From a virus: a stretch of 25,494 nucleotides of DNA. Shown in pieces: positions 13,839-22,049 of this stretch. Numbering within the stretch: position 1 is the stretch's first letter; every line of letters starts with the position of its first letter. The notes under the pieces were generated by a model. That model searched no databases and was not told where the DNA came from. It saw only the letters and a program-made list of their open reading frames with translations. The stretch is from positions 1 to 25,494 of the IMG/VR virus record IMGVR_UViG_3300031696_000053; one strand, 5' to 3'. Made by a program: the position numbers and the translations under genes.

Positions 13839-15496
13839 TATTTATCATCTTTCTTTTGTTTAGGATCCTTGGGATCTTTCTTAGGCTTGTCAGTGTCTAC
13901 CCTTGGTTTCCCTTCGGGTTCGTCTGGCACTACCTTGACTTCAACTGGCGCAGGTTTGGGTTCGTTATACTCTTCATCCCCAGCTTCATCTGGCATAGTC
14001 TCGCCATCAGCTTCTTCCTGCTTCATTTGTTTCTTCATCTCTTCCATCTCCTCATCGGATAGGTTCAAGACATTCTTAAATACCCATTCCTTAGAATAGA
14101 ACTCACCAACGTACTGTTGTGTCATATCTAGGGTCTGTAGTCTTTCTCTGACCAATTCTGCATTGCGAAGTTCTGCAAAATGGTTATCAGACACATAGTC
14201 AACAACAATCTCATTACGCCATGCTTCCCAATCTTCATTAGTAATAGTTCCTTTCAGAACAAGTTGCTTTCTAAGGATCTCTAGGAATAGTCCAGAGAAG
14301 CGGCGACGAAGTCTATCGATGAACTTCTGAAATTTAAGTTCGTCACGGTTGATCTCTGTGGATCTACCTAATAGCCCACTCTGTTGCTCTCCCTCTAGTC
14401 TTGAGGCAGGGACATTCAATGATCTATATAGACGTTTCTGGAAGTAGAGAATATCATCAATCTGTCCAAGGTTCTCTCCACCCGGAAGTGTAGAGATCTC
14501 TGTACCACGACCACCTTCACGTCTTGGTAGCCAAAAGTCTTCCAACATAGACATATGCTTGCGGTCATCTTTAAGCTTACCTGTATTAGCATCGTATACC
14601 AACTTATTGCGGTACTTAGTCATAATGCCCTTCATGTACTCTTCTGACTTACCACGTGGCATGTTGCCTACGTCAATGTAGAAGATCCTACGTTCTGGTG
14701 CACGTGCTAAACGATAGATGACCAAACTGTCTTCCATCATACGCAATTGGTTAATTGGTTTTAGAGCTTTATGTAGATATGAAACAACCTTCTTACGGCT
14801 CTCATCTAATAGACCAGATGTCACATAACTCACACTGTCTGGTGTTAACTTAATACCGTTGACTGTTTCTCCAGGTTTATCCTGATAGATGAAGTGTTCG
14901 TCAACTTTCTCAACGATCTTTGCACCTGTTAGTGGATCTTTCCTAGTCTTTATTTCCTTAACCTTACGGATCTTGGTAGCATCGATAGCACGTACTTCTT
15001 GAATACCTGCTTTTAAGTTTGATTCGTTTACAACTAGGTGGTGATACATCCGCCCATCAATATAGAAGCGTCTGAAAATGTCATGTCCAAGATCATTGAA
15101 CTTAAGCATACCCAATACGTTATCAAACTCTAGTTGGATCTCTTTTTTAATTTTATCTGAAGCTTCGACATCATCAAGAACAAGCTTGACTGATAGTCCC
15201 TTATCCTCAATGGTAACTGCTTCGTTTACAATATCTTCGATAGCCGCATCGACTTCGGGATGCATAGCAACCCCACGATACTGCCTAATTAGTTCTACGT
15301 TGTCTTTGGATTCATCACCGTCTAGGTTTACATATTGACCGAAGTGAGAACCTGATGCAGTAACGTATCCCGCTCCATCATCATCCGTTGGTGGTACAAT
15401 GGAATCAAGTTGACTCTTAGCCGCCGCTTTACGTGCGCCAGCCCTACGAATCTCGAAGCCGAATAATTTAATGCCTTGATTACTGTTGTCTGCCAT
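13838..15496 (-). CDS. gp20: Portal vertex protein gp20
   Basis: Forms the 12-subunit ring at the head vertex through which DNA is packed and to which the neck binds. The protein has 552 residues (T4: 524). Recognised from blocks such as RQYRGVAMHPEVDAAIEDIVNEA, RAPERRIFYIDVGNMPRGKSEEYM and LPGGENLGQIDDILYFQ, all typical of gp20. The last 50 or so residues (from about 500) form a charged Pro/Lys/Asp/Glu-rich tail that looks disordered. The ATG follows GGAAAGA. A late promoter and a strong hairpin occupy the 65-base gap upstream. Confidence 0.97.
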   Translation of the reverse strand: MADNSNQGIKLFGFEIRRAGARKAAAKSQLDSIVPPTDDDGAGYVTASGSHFGQYVNLDGDESKDNVELIRQYRGVAMHPEVDAAIEDIVNEAVTIEDKGLSVKLVLDDVEASDKIKKEIQLEFDNVLGMLKFNDLGHDIFRRFYIDGRMYHHLVVNESNLKAGIQEVRAIDATKIRKVKEIKTRKDPLTGAKIVEKVDEHFIYQDKPGETVNGIKLTPDSVSYVTSGLLDESRKKVVSYLHKALKPINQLRMMEDSLVIYRLARAPERRIFYIDVGNMPRGKSEEYMKGIMTKYRNKLVYDANTGKLKDDRKHMSMLEDFWLPRREGGRGTEISTLPGGENLGQIDDILYFQKRLYRSLNVPASRLEGEQQSGLLGRSTEINRDELKFQKFIDRLRRRFSGLFLEILRKQLVLKGTITNEDWEAWRNEIVVDYVSDNHFAELRNAELVRERLQTLDMTQQYVGEFYSKEWVFKNVLNLSDEEMEEMKKQMKQEEADGETMPDEAGDEEYNEPKPAPVEVKVVPDEPEGKPRVDTDKPKKDPKDPKQKKDDK

Positions 15497-15517
15497 AGTT
15501 TCTTTCCATTTAAAAGT

Positions 15518-15545
15518 AAGGTAGAGGAGTTTCCCCCTCTACCTT
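15518..15545 (-). terminator. Strong hairpin with GAAA tetraloop between genes 19 and 20
   Basis: On the minus strand this 28-base segment folds as a 12-pair stem (11 Watson-Crick pairs and one G-U) closed by a GAAA loop. ACTTTTAAA follows, so it resembles an intrinsic terminator with a short, interrupted U-run. It starts only 2 bases after the late -10 element at 15548-15555. Full-length folding is therefore possible only in read-through RNA from gene 19; RNA begun at the late promoter would lack the first few bases. It may be a partial terminator, an RNase-processing site or an mRNA stabiliser. Confidence 0.6.
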
Positions 15546-15547
15546 GT

Positions 15548-15555
15548 TATTTATA
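15548..15555 (-). promoter_or_regulatory. T4-type late promoter of gene 20
   Basis: Exact TATAAATA on the minus strand in the gap after the gene 19 stop. The transcript would start near 15541 and have a leader of about 45 bases that includes most of the hairpin at 15518-15545. Confidence 0.8.
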
Positions 15556-15561
15556 CTACTA

Positions 15562-16089
15562 TTAAGTAGTGGTATTTGATTCCCAGTATTGGATTTGGAA
15601 TTCAACAGGGAACTCCTCAATCGCACCAGTTGTATCATAACTCAGATCAATAGCACCTACATTGGTTGGGAAACAACCACGGAAAGTGTATGCCTTTAGA
15701 ACTGATTCGTCACGATCCAATTGTTCAACAATAAGATCAGACTGATAGTCAGCAGGGTTGACAATACCAGTGTTAGTTGTGTGACCGTTAATACCGTTCA
15801 TCCAACGTTCCATAGCGTCACGAACACCGAAGTCCGTATCGTTAATGATTGTTACAGTCCATGGTTCAAATGTTCTGTCGCCAGCAATTTGTAATTGTCT
15901 ACCTCTGAATGATACAGGGATAGGTGCAATCACAGATGCAGGTAACTGAGCACCCTTACACATGAATGATGTTTGTTCGACGTTGCCACCAGCATAAGCA
16001 GGGAAGTTGACTGTTACCTTAAATAGGTTAGGTCTAGCTCCACCACCAGCGAGTTTGGCTTTAAAATCGTCTACTCCAAGAATAGCCAT
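15562..16089 (-). CDS. gp19: Tail tube protein gp19
   Basis: Subunit of the rigid inner tail tube, 175 residues (T4: 163). It has the expected pattern of an N-terminal DDFKAKLAGGGARPNLFKVTVNFP, central GRQLQIAGDRTFEPWTVTIINDTDFGVRDAMERWMNGIN and a C-terminal EEFPVEFQIQYWE strand. It lies directly after the sheath gene, as in T4, with AAAGGA before the ATG. It probably comes from the gene 18 late transcript. It shares fold-level features with the tail-tube-like protein at 8051-8539. Confidence 0.96.
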   Translation of the reverse strand: MAILGVDDFKAKLAGGGARPNLFKVTVNFPAYAGGNVEQTSFMCKGAQLPASVIAPIPVSFRGRQLQIAGDRTFEPWTVTIINDTDFGVRDAMERWMNGINGHTTNTGIVNPADYQSDLIVEQLDRDESVLKAYTFRGCFPTNVGAIDLSYDTTGAIEEFPVEFQIQYWESNTTT

Positions 16090-16112
16090 TTAAATGTTCC
16101 TTTCTACTCTAC

Positions 16113-17840
16113 TTATACCGTGCCTACAACTTCTTCAAACTCTACGCCGCTACGTACTGCAACGAAGTTAAGGGTGATGAAGTTGATGGAACGTGCTGGT
16201 TTGATGAAAATGTTAGCGATAAATTCGTTACGATCAATAACAGACGATGTGTTATTTGTTTCGTCACAAACTACCTTAAAGTCTGTAATGCCACGGCGAC
16301 CTTTGATTTCTCTTAGGACTGGCTCTACGATGTTAACAAATTCTGCACGAGTGAACTCATCATTAAGTTCAAACATTACGTTTTTAGCCGCTTCGCCAAT
16401 AGCTCTCTCAACTACGAGGAACAATCTGCGAACATTGATACGATCAAATGCGGATGGTCTACTCATGTGTGTCTTATCACCAAAGAGTAAAACGCCTTGA
16501 CCTGGAATATTGCCAACAGGGTTAATGCCTGCTTTATACAATGTATCACGTTGCGTTTTAGTTGGGTTGTAAACAGTAGATGTAACACCTAAGTATTGAC
16601 CACGTCTTCCACCAGCTGGTGAGATCCATGGTGCACCGTTTGCATCCGATGCAGACATAATGCCCGCTGTAGATGAAGCGGCAGGGATGTTAACATACTT
16701 ATCGTTGTACTTGTCATACACTTTCAACCAGTTACAATCGACAAACAATGTGCTGTCGTATGTAAATGTGTCGGCTGTAGCAGTAACATTTGTTGTGATT
16801 GTAGTTGAGTTGTTTACGCCAATGATGTCACTCTTAGCAGGACCTGCAACCACTACGCAATCTTTACGCAATTTTGCTGTTGCAACAAGATCGTTAACGA
16901 CTGTTGTTTGGTCTGCACGAGTTGCCATACCCGGAGCAATCAAGAAGTCTACTGTAACAGTATCAACGTCTTCGTATAGATCGAAGCTTGATGTAACATG
17001 TCCAGCAGTGAAGCCACTTGATACTACACCACCTGATAGGTTATATGTCTTAATAGCAGGTGCTGATAGGATGAAATCTTCTCCACTATCTGCTAATGTG
17101 CCTGCACCTACATCTGTAAATGCTGTTTCAAATCCAGCCATCCAAACATAGTTTGAACCTGTGTTGACGATGTCTTTAATGTAGTTAGTTGAGCCATCTG
17201 CGTTCTTAGCACCAAGTGCTAAAGATACGAATGGGTATGTTTCAAGAACTGCACCCTTTGATCCAAAGTTGCCATCTTTATCGATAACCGCAATGTGAAC
17301 TTCATCGTTCAAAGAGTTCTTGTCTGCCGCATGTGCAGATGTTCCTGGTTGACCATCGAAGCTAGGCTTATAAGCCCAACCTGTGAATGATGCTGTGTGT
17401 GCAGGACACACTTGAATTTCTAATGCGTTGCCAAGATCACTTGGGTATCTTGCAATGAATGTGTGACCGTCTGAGTCACGGCTTGCGATTTGGGTGTCCC
17501 AATCGTCTGCGTTTTTGATTGTTGGGTTGTCTGTAGGGGCGTTAGTATTATCGTGTGCATTTTTTGCAGTTGATGTGATAGAACGTGTTACAAACAGGTC
17601 TGAGCTATAACGTAAGTAGTATGCCGCAGTGTGAAAGTCTGAACTGAAAGCATCGTTAGGTGAGCCAAATGTAGCCGCAAGTTCAGTCTCGTTAGAGATA
17701 CGCTGTCTTGTTTCTACTGGACCCCAACGGAAGCCGCCAACTATTGCACCAGTTGTAGATTGTACGTTAGGCACTGTGCCTGACAGATCTACTTCTTTGA
17801 TAACAATCGCTGGACTTTGGGATGGTGTTCCAATTGCCAT
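16113..17840 (-). CDS. gp18: Contractile tail sheath protein gp18
   Basis: Sheath subunit that surrounds the tail tube and contracts at infection. The protein has 575 residues, shorter than T4 gp18 (659), as in marine relatives. The N-terminus (MAIGTPSQSPAIVIKEVDLSGTVP) and the block VGGFRWGPVETRQRISNETELAATFG are typical. The conserved C-terminal core includes FDRINVRRLFLVVERAI, MFELNDEFTRAEFVNIVEP and FKVVCDETNN. The middle part (about 100-320) is variable and Gly/Ser/Thr-rich, fitting surface-exposed domains. AAAAGGA precedes the ATG and an exact late promoter lies about 65 bases upstream. Confidence 0.97.
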   Translation of the reverse strand: MAIGTPSQSPAIVIKEVDLSGTVPNVQSTTGAIVGGFRWGPVETRQRISNETELAATFGSPNDAFSSDFHTAAYYLRYSSDLFVTRSITSTAKNAHDNTNAPTDNPTIKNADDWDTQIASRDSDGHTFIARYPSDLGNALEIQVCPAHTASFTGWAYKPSFDGQPGTSAHAADKNSLNDEVHIAVIDKDGNFGSKGAVLETYPFVSLALGAKNADGSTNYIKDIVNTGSNYVWMAGFETAFTDVGAGTLADSGEDFILSAPAIKTYNLSGGVVSSGFTAGHVTSSFDLYEDVDTVTVDFLIAPGMATRADQTTVVNDLVATAKLRKDCVVVAGPAKSDIIGVNNSTTITTNVTATADTFTYDSTLFVDCNWLKVYDKYNDKYVNIPAASSTAGIMSASDANGAPWISPAGGRRGQYLGVTSTVYNPTKTQRDTLYKAGINPVGNIPGQGVLLFGDKTHMSRPSAFDRINVRRLFLVVERAIGEAAKNVMFELNDEFTRAEFVNIVEPVLREIKGRRGITDFKVVCDETNNTSSVIDRNEFIANIFIKPARSINFITLNFVAVRSGVEFEEVVGTV

Positions 17841-17903
17841 GGTTATTTTCCTTTTGAAATGATAAGTAATACATAATGCGGTGGGATTTCAAGGTTACGC
17901 TGT

Positions 17904-17911
17904 TATTTATA
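17904..17911 (-). promoter_or_regulatory. T4-type late promoter of gene 18
   Basis: Exact TATAAATA on the minus strand in the 83-base gap between genes 17 and 18. The leader would be about 57 bases, the longest of the late leaders seen here. It would allow abundant sheath and tube independent of terminase. Confidence 0.82.
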
Positions 17912-17923
17912 AGAAAACTATTC

Positions 17924-19525
17924 CTAGCTTAAGTCCCACTTATCACTTACTGTTATTCCCCAACCGAATCTTTCGTGATCTACTGGTGGTGGTTGATCCC
18001 CCACACCATCATCCACAAACCCAAATGGTAAAACGTCCGCTTCAATATCAGCCATTCGTTGTTGAAACAACATGTCTTTGAGATTGATATCCGTCATATC
18101 ACCAAAGAATGCACTAGAAGCAAAATACCCAAACATAACAAAGTTCATCACAAGATCGTCATGGTTGCCGTTAGATGCTTCAAAAGAGTTGCCTCTAGCC
18201 TCAAATGTGGAGATCTCAATGATGGTCTGTTCGTCCACAATATCGAGTTTGTGGTTCTCAAGGATGTCTTTAAAACCAGAACAACCAATACGTTTAATCT
18301 TTCTGTTCATTTCAATGCCGATACCACTACTCTTTGTAGCACTTTCGACGTGCATATTCTCATACTCTAGATCTTGGTATAACCCTTGACACACCAAAGA
18401 CCCCTGATCATTACTCTCCACTATCACGTATGCGTTGTTATATGCTGTGGCGAACTTAAAGATAATGTCTGGAAACAGAATAGGCGAGATCCTATTATTT
18501 CTATAGACAGCCACTTGTCTGAATGGTACTGTACTAATATCGATCATATTGAATGTCGAGTAGTCTTGACCTCTGCCTTTAGCTACGTCAACACAACAAA
18601 TGTATTCGTGGTTCTTTACTGTTTCTTCATATATTAGACAATCCCCATTAACTCTAATGGGGTTCTTGGCTCTCAACTTCATCAGTGTTTCGGCATCGAT
18701 TAACGTATCGCCTGTACCAAAGAACGTATTGCCGTACTCTTGGTCAAACTGTAATTGGCTTGTGTTGTTGATCGTCTCTTGTTTCCACGCATCATCACGA
18801 CCCGGAACATCCCACCAATCAACTCTGAACGGTATGAATGTATTGGTTTGTTGTTGAGCACCTTCCCAAATCTTATGGAATACATTACCAATGCCGTTAG
18901 CAGTGGATGTAATGATAACCTTGGTGTCCTTACCAGATGACACAACAGGATATGTTGATGTGTAGAATTGAGCATCGTTCTCAACGAATGCAAACTCGTC
19001 AAGAAACAGTAGGTTGATAGATAGACCACGAATAGAAGATCCGCTTGTAGCAGACGCAAGGATCTTAGAGTTGTTACTGAATTCTATTGAACCTTTGTTA
19101 AGTGCTTTAGTTCCTGGCTGTAGGAAGTATGGAAGGTTCTCTAACATAAGAGTAACACGTGCCAACATCTCTCTAGCAGTAGCACCTTTGTTTGCTAGGA
19201 TAGCAACGTTCTTCTCTGTGTGGAAGATAGCATACCATAGAATGTACGCAACGGATGAGATAGATTTACCAGATTGCCGACAGGCCAACACAATAGAGAA
19301 ACGATTATCGTTGAAGTGGTCAAACATCGTCTCTTGATATGGATACAGATCGAAGTTAACTAAGCCTCTATCAAGGTGAATAACCTTACAGTAGTTCTTA
19401 GCAAAATACTTAGGATCTTCCATACACTTTTTGTACTCAAGGATCGTATCCTGAGACCATGGAGCTATTACCCCATCCTTCTTGACGTTATTATTGCCAA
19501 GGTAGCCTTGTTCTTTATTCACCAT
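17924..19525 (-). CDS. gp17: Terminase large subunit gp17
   Basis: DNA-packaging motor with ATPase and nuclease domains. The open frame is 538 codons from a TTG at 19540; from the chosen ATG (19525) it is 533 (T4: 610). Numbering from the TTG: Walker A RQSGKS 88-93, Walker B LLFLDEF 177-183, coupling motif TSTANG 211-216. The nuclease acids are D318 (CCVDVAKG), E375 (VIVESND) and D461/D462 (GNHDDLVM). All essential residues are present. Its start lies inside the last codons of gene 16 (11-base overlap), with no clear Shine-Dalgarno site, so it is likely translated by coupling to gene 16. The start choice is tentative. Confidence 0.96.
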   Translation of the reverse strand: MVNKEQGYLGNNNVKKDGVIAPWSQDTILEYKKCMEDPKYFAKNYCKVIHLDRGLVNFDLYPYQETMFDHFNDNRFSIVLACRQSGKSISSVAYILWYAIFHTEKNVAILANKGATAREMLARVTLMLENLPYFLQPGTKALNKGSIEFSNNSKILASATSGSSIRGLSINLLFLDEFAFVENDAQFYTSTYPVVSSGKDTKVIITSTANGIGNVFHKIWEGAQQQTNTFIPFRVDWWDVPGRDDAWKQETINNTSQLQFDQEYGNTFFGTGDTLIDAETLMKLRAKNPIRVNGDCLIYEETVKNHEYICCVDVAKGRGQDYSTFNMIDISTVPFRQVAVYRNNRISPILFPDIIFKFATAYNNAYVIVESNDQGSLVCQGLYQDLEYENMHVESATKSSGIGIEMNRKIKRIGCSGFKDILENHKLDIVDEQTIIEISTFEARGNSFEASNGNHDDLVMNFVMFGYFASSAFFGDMTDINLKDMLFQQRMADIEADVLPFGFVDDGVGDQPPPVDHERFGWGITVSDKWDLS

Positions 19526-19877
19526 CAGGCGTAATGTCAATCACTTCTGTGGGCAATTCTTTGACATCCTGTAACATACGTTGAAGATCTGTACTAGATC
19601 CGATAAAGACATTGTTATTGGTTGTTCCAACACTTTCAGTAGTTGGAGCATCACTCTTCTGAATATCTTTATTCTTCTTATTAAGATCCATAAGCTTGTC
19701 GTTAACATCAGCAACGTTCTTGATCATACCAGACAACACTTCATAGGCACGTGGATGTTCACTTTCTCGTGCAACTTCCATCATCATGCTTAAGGCATCT
19801 TTTCCCTTTTCGATCAGCTCGTAATATGTCTCTCGTGACTTATCATAGTCGCTCTTGATATTAGTCTCATCCGTCAT
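19515..19877 (-). CDS. gp16: Terminase small subunit gp16
   Basis: DNA-recognition and regulatory subunit of the packaging motor. The protein has 120 residues (T4: 164) and is mainly helical, with a central ALSMMMEVARESEHPRAYEVLSGMIKNVADVNDKLMDLNKK coiled segment typical of the family. Called from this pattern and from its position directly before gene 17. Its ATG overlaps the gene 15 stop by 11 bases and its own end overlaps gene 17, so 15, 16 and 17 form a coupled block. Confidence 0.88.
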   Translation of the reverse strand: MTDETNIKSDYDKSRETYYELIEKGKDALSMMMEVARESEHPRAYEVLSGMIKNVADVNDKLMDLNKKNKDIQKSDAPTTESVGTTNNNVFIGSSTDLQRMLQDVKELPTEVIDITPDGE

Positions 19878-20643
19878 CGCTCGTTATTTCCTCATAATTA
19901 TAAGTCTTAGTAAATCCATAGTCAGAATCATACATTGGTATTAGTGTGGGGGTTGTTGTTGTCGTAAGTACCTTAGTACCCCTTTCGAGTTCGTATTCCA
20001 TGATAGACTTAGTAATGATTTCGCCATCATCGATTGCACCTGTGAAGCTAGTCTTAACTTCAAAGTCCATTACATATTGTACTGACTGTCTTTGTTCTTG
20101 TTGACCCTCACCCTCATTGACAAACGCCACTGATTGTAGTGTAATTGGAACATCTTCTTTGATATCTGGATAGTCTTTGTACGGTCTCATAGTCACAGTG
20201 TATTGTGGTGCAAAGGTTGGTATGATCTGTTCTACAATTTGTAGAGCATCATCCTGATTATTTGCATAGATCCCAAGAGAAAATGTTACAATGTAGGGAA
20301 CTGATTGTTTTACTTTGGCACGTTTACTGTTGTCGTTTACTGTCGCTTGTTGAAGTCTAGCGTTAGTCTTAGACAACTGTCGTGTCGCATCATATGCCAT
20401 TGAAGTCATCTCAAAGGTCATGCGTGGCAACTTTATAGCAACTGAATCGTCAACACCAAATTCGCCCACCTGTTGTAACCTAAGAAGAAACTTAGATCTA
20501 GGAGAGTATGCCAAAGGAACACGAACTGTGCTTAACACTTTGCCGTTCTTGTCCGTTCTCATTACATGGATCTTTGTAAAGAGCGAACCGAATATAGCTA
20601 CTGTTTTACGTAGTCTCTCGTGATAAAAGTAATCATTAAACAT
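19867..20643 (-). CDS. gp15: Tail sheath stabiliser / tail completion protein gp15
   Basis: Caps the top of the contractile tail and joins it to the neck. The protein has 258 residues (T4: 272). The start MFNDYFYHERLRKTVAIFGSLF, followed by VPLAYSPRSKFLLRL, is characteristic of gp15. The later DVPITLQSVAFVNEGEGQQEQRQSVQYVMDFEVKT is a further conserved block. The C-terminal 40 residues are Thr-rich and variable. The start overlaps the preceding stop by one base (TAATG), showing tight coupling with the repeat protein upstream. Confidence 0.94.
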   Translation of the reverse strand: MFNDYFYHERLRKTVAIFGSLFTKIHVMRTDKNGKVLSTVRVPLAYSPRSKFLLRLQQVGEFGVDDSVAIKLPRMTFEMTSMAYDATRQLSKTNARLQQATVNDNSKRAKVKQSVPYIVTFSLGIYANNQDDALQIVEQIIPTFAPQYTVTMRPYKDYPDIKEDVPITLQSVAFVNEGEGQQEQRQSVQYVMDFEVKTSFTGAIDDGEIITKSIMEYELERGTKVLTTTTTPTLIPMYDSDYGFTKTYNYEEITSDDG

Positions 20644-21455
20644 TAGCTTGAAAGTCCTGTGCTTTTACTGATTTCGCCAAACGGATTGCCTTCACTAAAG
20701 TCTAGGAAGTCCTCTATCTCAGTAGCAAATTCGAAATTCTGTTGATCTACAGTATCTTTCTGCGTAGAGCTAACAATCTTAGCAGTAGCACCTGAGTTTT
20801 GCCCAGTGAGATACTTGCCAGTCGATGGTAGTGCGAATGATCCCAAGTTGTTTGCTGAACCAACATGAATAAGCGATAAGATTTCGCTACTGTCATTGTA
20901 TGCCGCAACTTCGGCTGTCAAAACACCACCGTCTGATGCGCTGTCTTGGTTGACATATTCGCCAACAAGAAACGGTTGGAATAGCTGTGGTTCCCCAATT
21001 AGAATAGATGGTGCAGAGGTATAGAAATCTCCACTGTCCACAATTGTTATTGAAGTAAGTTTACTAGTAGCACTGTCTAGATTTGCCTCCCCAACTGCAA
21101 CAAGGTCAATCGGATCCATACTTGGACCTAGAATCGTGACAGCTGGAGTTGACTGATATCCTTGCCCACTGTCTGTTAGAGTAATTGCAGAAACTCTGTT
21201 ATTAGTAACCACGGCTATAGCAGTTGCTGTCGTACCAACACTACTTTCAATAGTAACAGTTGGCGTACTTCCGTTTTCGTAATAAGATCCACCACTATCA
21301 ATATTGATTTGGTTTATAGTTCCTGCGTTCATAATAGCAGTCGCTCTCGCAACTTTCTTAGGAGTAGTGGGTGCTGAAAATGCTACGGTAGGAACTGTCG
21401 TGTAACACTCACCACCGTCAGTAAGAGTAATGCTTGTGATACCTTGTAATGACAT
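20643..21455 (-). CDS. Repeat-containing probable virion protein inserted between genes 14 and 15
   Basis: A 270-residue protein with no counterpart between 14 and 15 in T4. It has four degenerate repeats of the type I-T-x-T-D-S-G-x-x-Y-x-x-x-P-x-V-x-I at about residues 6-26, 47-69, 88-109 and 133-153. These strands and turns suggest a beta-sandwich or beta-helix-like surface protein. The last third is different and ends in an acidic EFATEIEDFLDFSEGNPFG. It is rich in Ser, Thr and Ala, with no Cys-based motif. It is coupled by one-base TAATG overlaps to gene 14 upstream and gene 15 downstream, so it is probably a neck-associated protein. The repeats also recall modules fused to gp14 in other marine phages. 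Confidence 0.75.
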   Translation of the reverse strand: MSLQGITSITLTDGGECYTTVPTVAFSAPTTPKKVARATAIMNAGTINQINIDSGGSYYENGSTPTVTIESSVGTTATAIAVVTNNRVSAITLTDSGQGYQSTPAVTILGPSMDPIDLVAVGEANLDSATSKLTSITIVDSGDFYTSAPSILIGEPQLFQPFLVGEYVNQDSASDGGVLTAEVAAYNDSSEILSLIHVGSANNLGSFALPSTGKYLTGQNSGATAKIVSSTQKDTVDQQNFEFATEIEDFLDFSEGNPFGEISKSTGLSS

Positions 21456-22048
21456 TATGAAATACTCGCTGTTGCTGTTGCGGTTCTACCACGATTAACT
21501 TTGATGTCATATCTGTAGGCATTATCAATCTCTATTTGATCGATATCCGTATTACCTGTGTCAATATCTTCGTCATTGTATTCAAACAATTCACAACGGA
21601 GTTTATATGTTGGTAGGTTGGTTAGCTGATAGAAAGGTTGTTCGTGCTCAACGTGCATGATCTGAAACAGTTTGCCTGCAAATGGGGTGTAAATAAGATC
21701 ACCTTCTACTGGCCTATCGGACTTAATCTCGTTATCAAACTTACGTACTGTTTGGTTCCAACGTCTTTTGGCTACGACAAGTGTTACACTGTCTCTGATC
21801 TCTACACCAAACTTACTGAATAAGTCGCCTTCACCATCAAACCCATCATTGTTCTCCACATACATTTCAAGTCTGTAACTGGAGTTGAATGATGATACTG
21901 GATCTTCTTTAAACACCTCATCTACGTTCACTAGATCACGTGGCATGTAATACATGTCCTGACCATAGATCTGCAATGCTTCGATTGTTAGATCTTCGTA
22001 AAGAAGTTGTTCTGATTTAAAACCATCTGAAAAGTATAAATTGCGCAT
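21455..22048 (-). CDS. gp14: Neck protein gp14
   Basis: Part of the neck ring complex with gp13, needed to close filled heads and join tails. The protein has 197 residues (T4: 256). Recognised from LYFSDGFKSEQLLYEDLTIEALQIYGQDMYYMPRDLV and the later KFGVEIRDSVTLVVAKRRW. The sequence ends soon after the conserved core, so the C-terminal extension of T4 gp14 seems absent or replaced by the following repeat protein. It starts one base after the gene 13 stop. Confidence 0.95.
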   Translation of the reverse strand: MRNLYFSDGFKSEQLLYEDLTIEALQIYGQDMYYMPRDLVNVDEVFKEDPVSSFNSSYRLEMYVENNDGFDGEGDLFSKFGVEIRDSVTLVVAKRRWNQTVRKFDNEIKSDRPVEGDLIYTPFAGKLFQIMHVEHEQPFYQLTNLPTYKLRCELFEYNDEDIDTGNTDIDQIEIDNAYRYDIKVNRGRTATATASIS

Positions 22049-22049
22049 A

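Noticed and set aside
13839-13846. GATAAATA on the minus strand, one base from the late element
   Set aside because: It overlaps the gene 20 stop and the gp67 start, leaving no room for a leader; the real late element for this block is at 13596.
13820-14099. Plus-strand frames with hydrophobic, membrane-like sequence (Phe/Leu/Trp-rich)
   Set aside because: Antisense to the Lys/Asp/Glu/Pro-rich tail of gp20; charged codons read backwards give hydrophobic ones, so it is an artefact of composition.
16098-16112. TATAAGTA-like sequence after gene 18
   Set aside because: One mismatch, overlaps the gene 18 stop region and is too weak a match beside five exact late promoters.
16120-17151. Plus-strand frames of 126 and 163 codons
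   Set aside because: Both lie inside the sheath gene in antisense, with no promoter or Shine-Dalgarno site.
21455-21457. Possible frameshift splitting one long gp14 into two ORFs
   Set aside because: The TAATG stop/start overlap is the same coupling used at other junctions here (20/67, repeat protein/15), so two separate genes are more likely.
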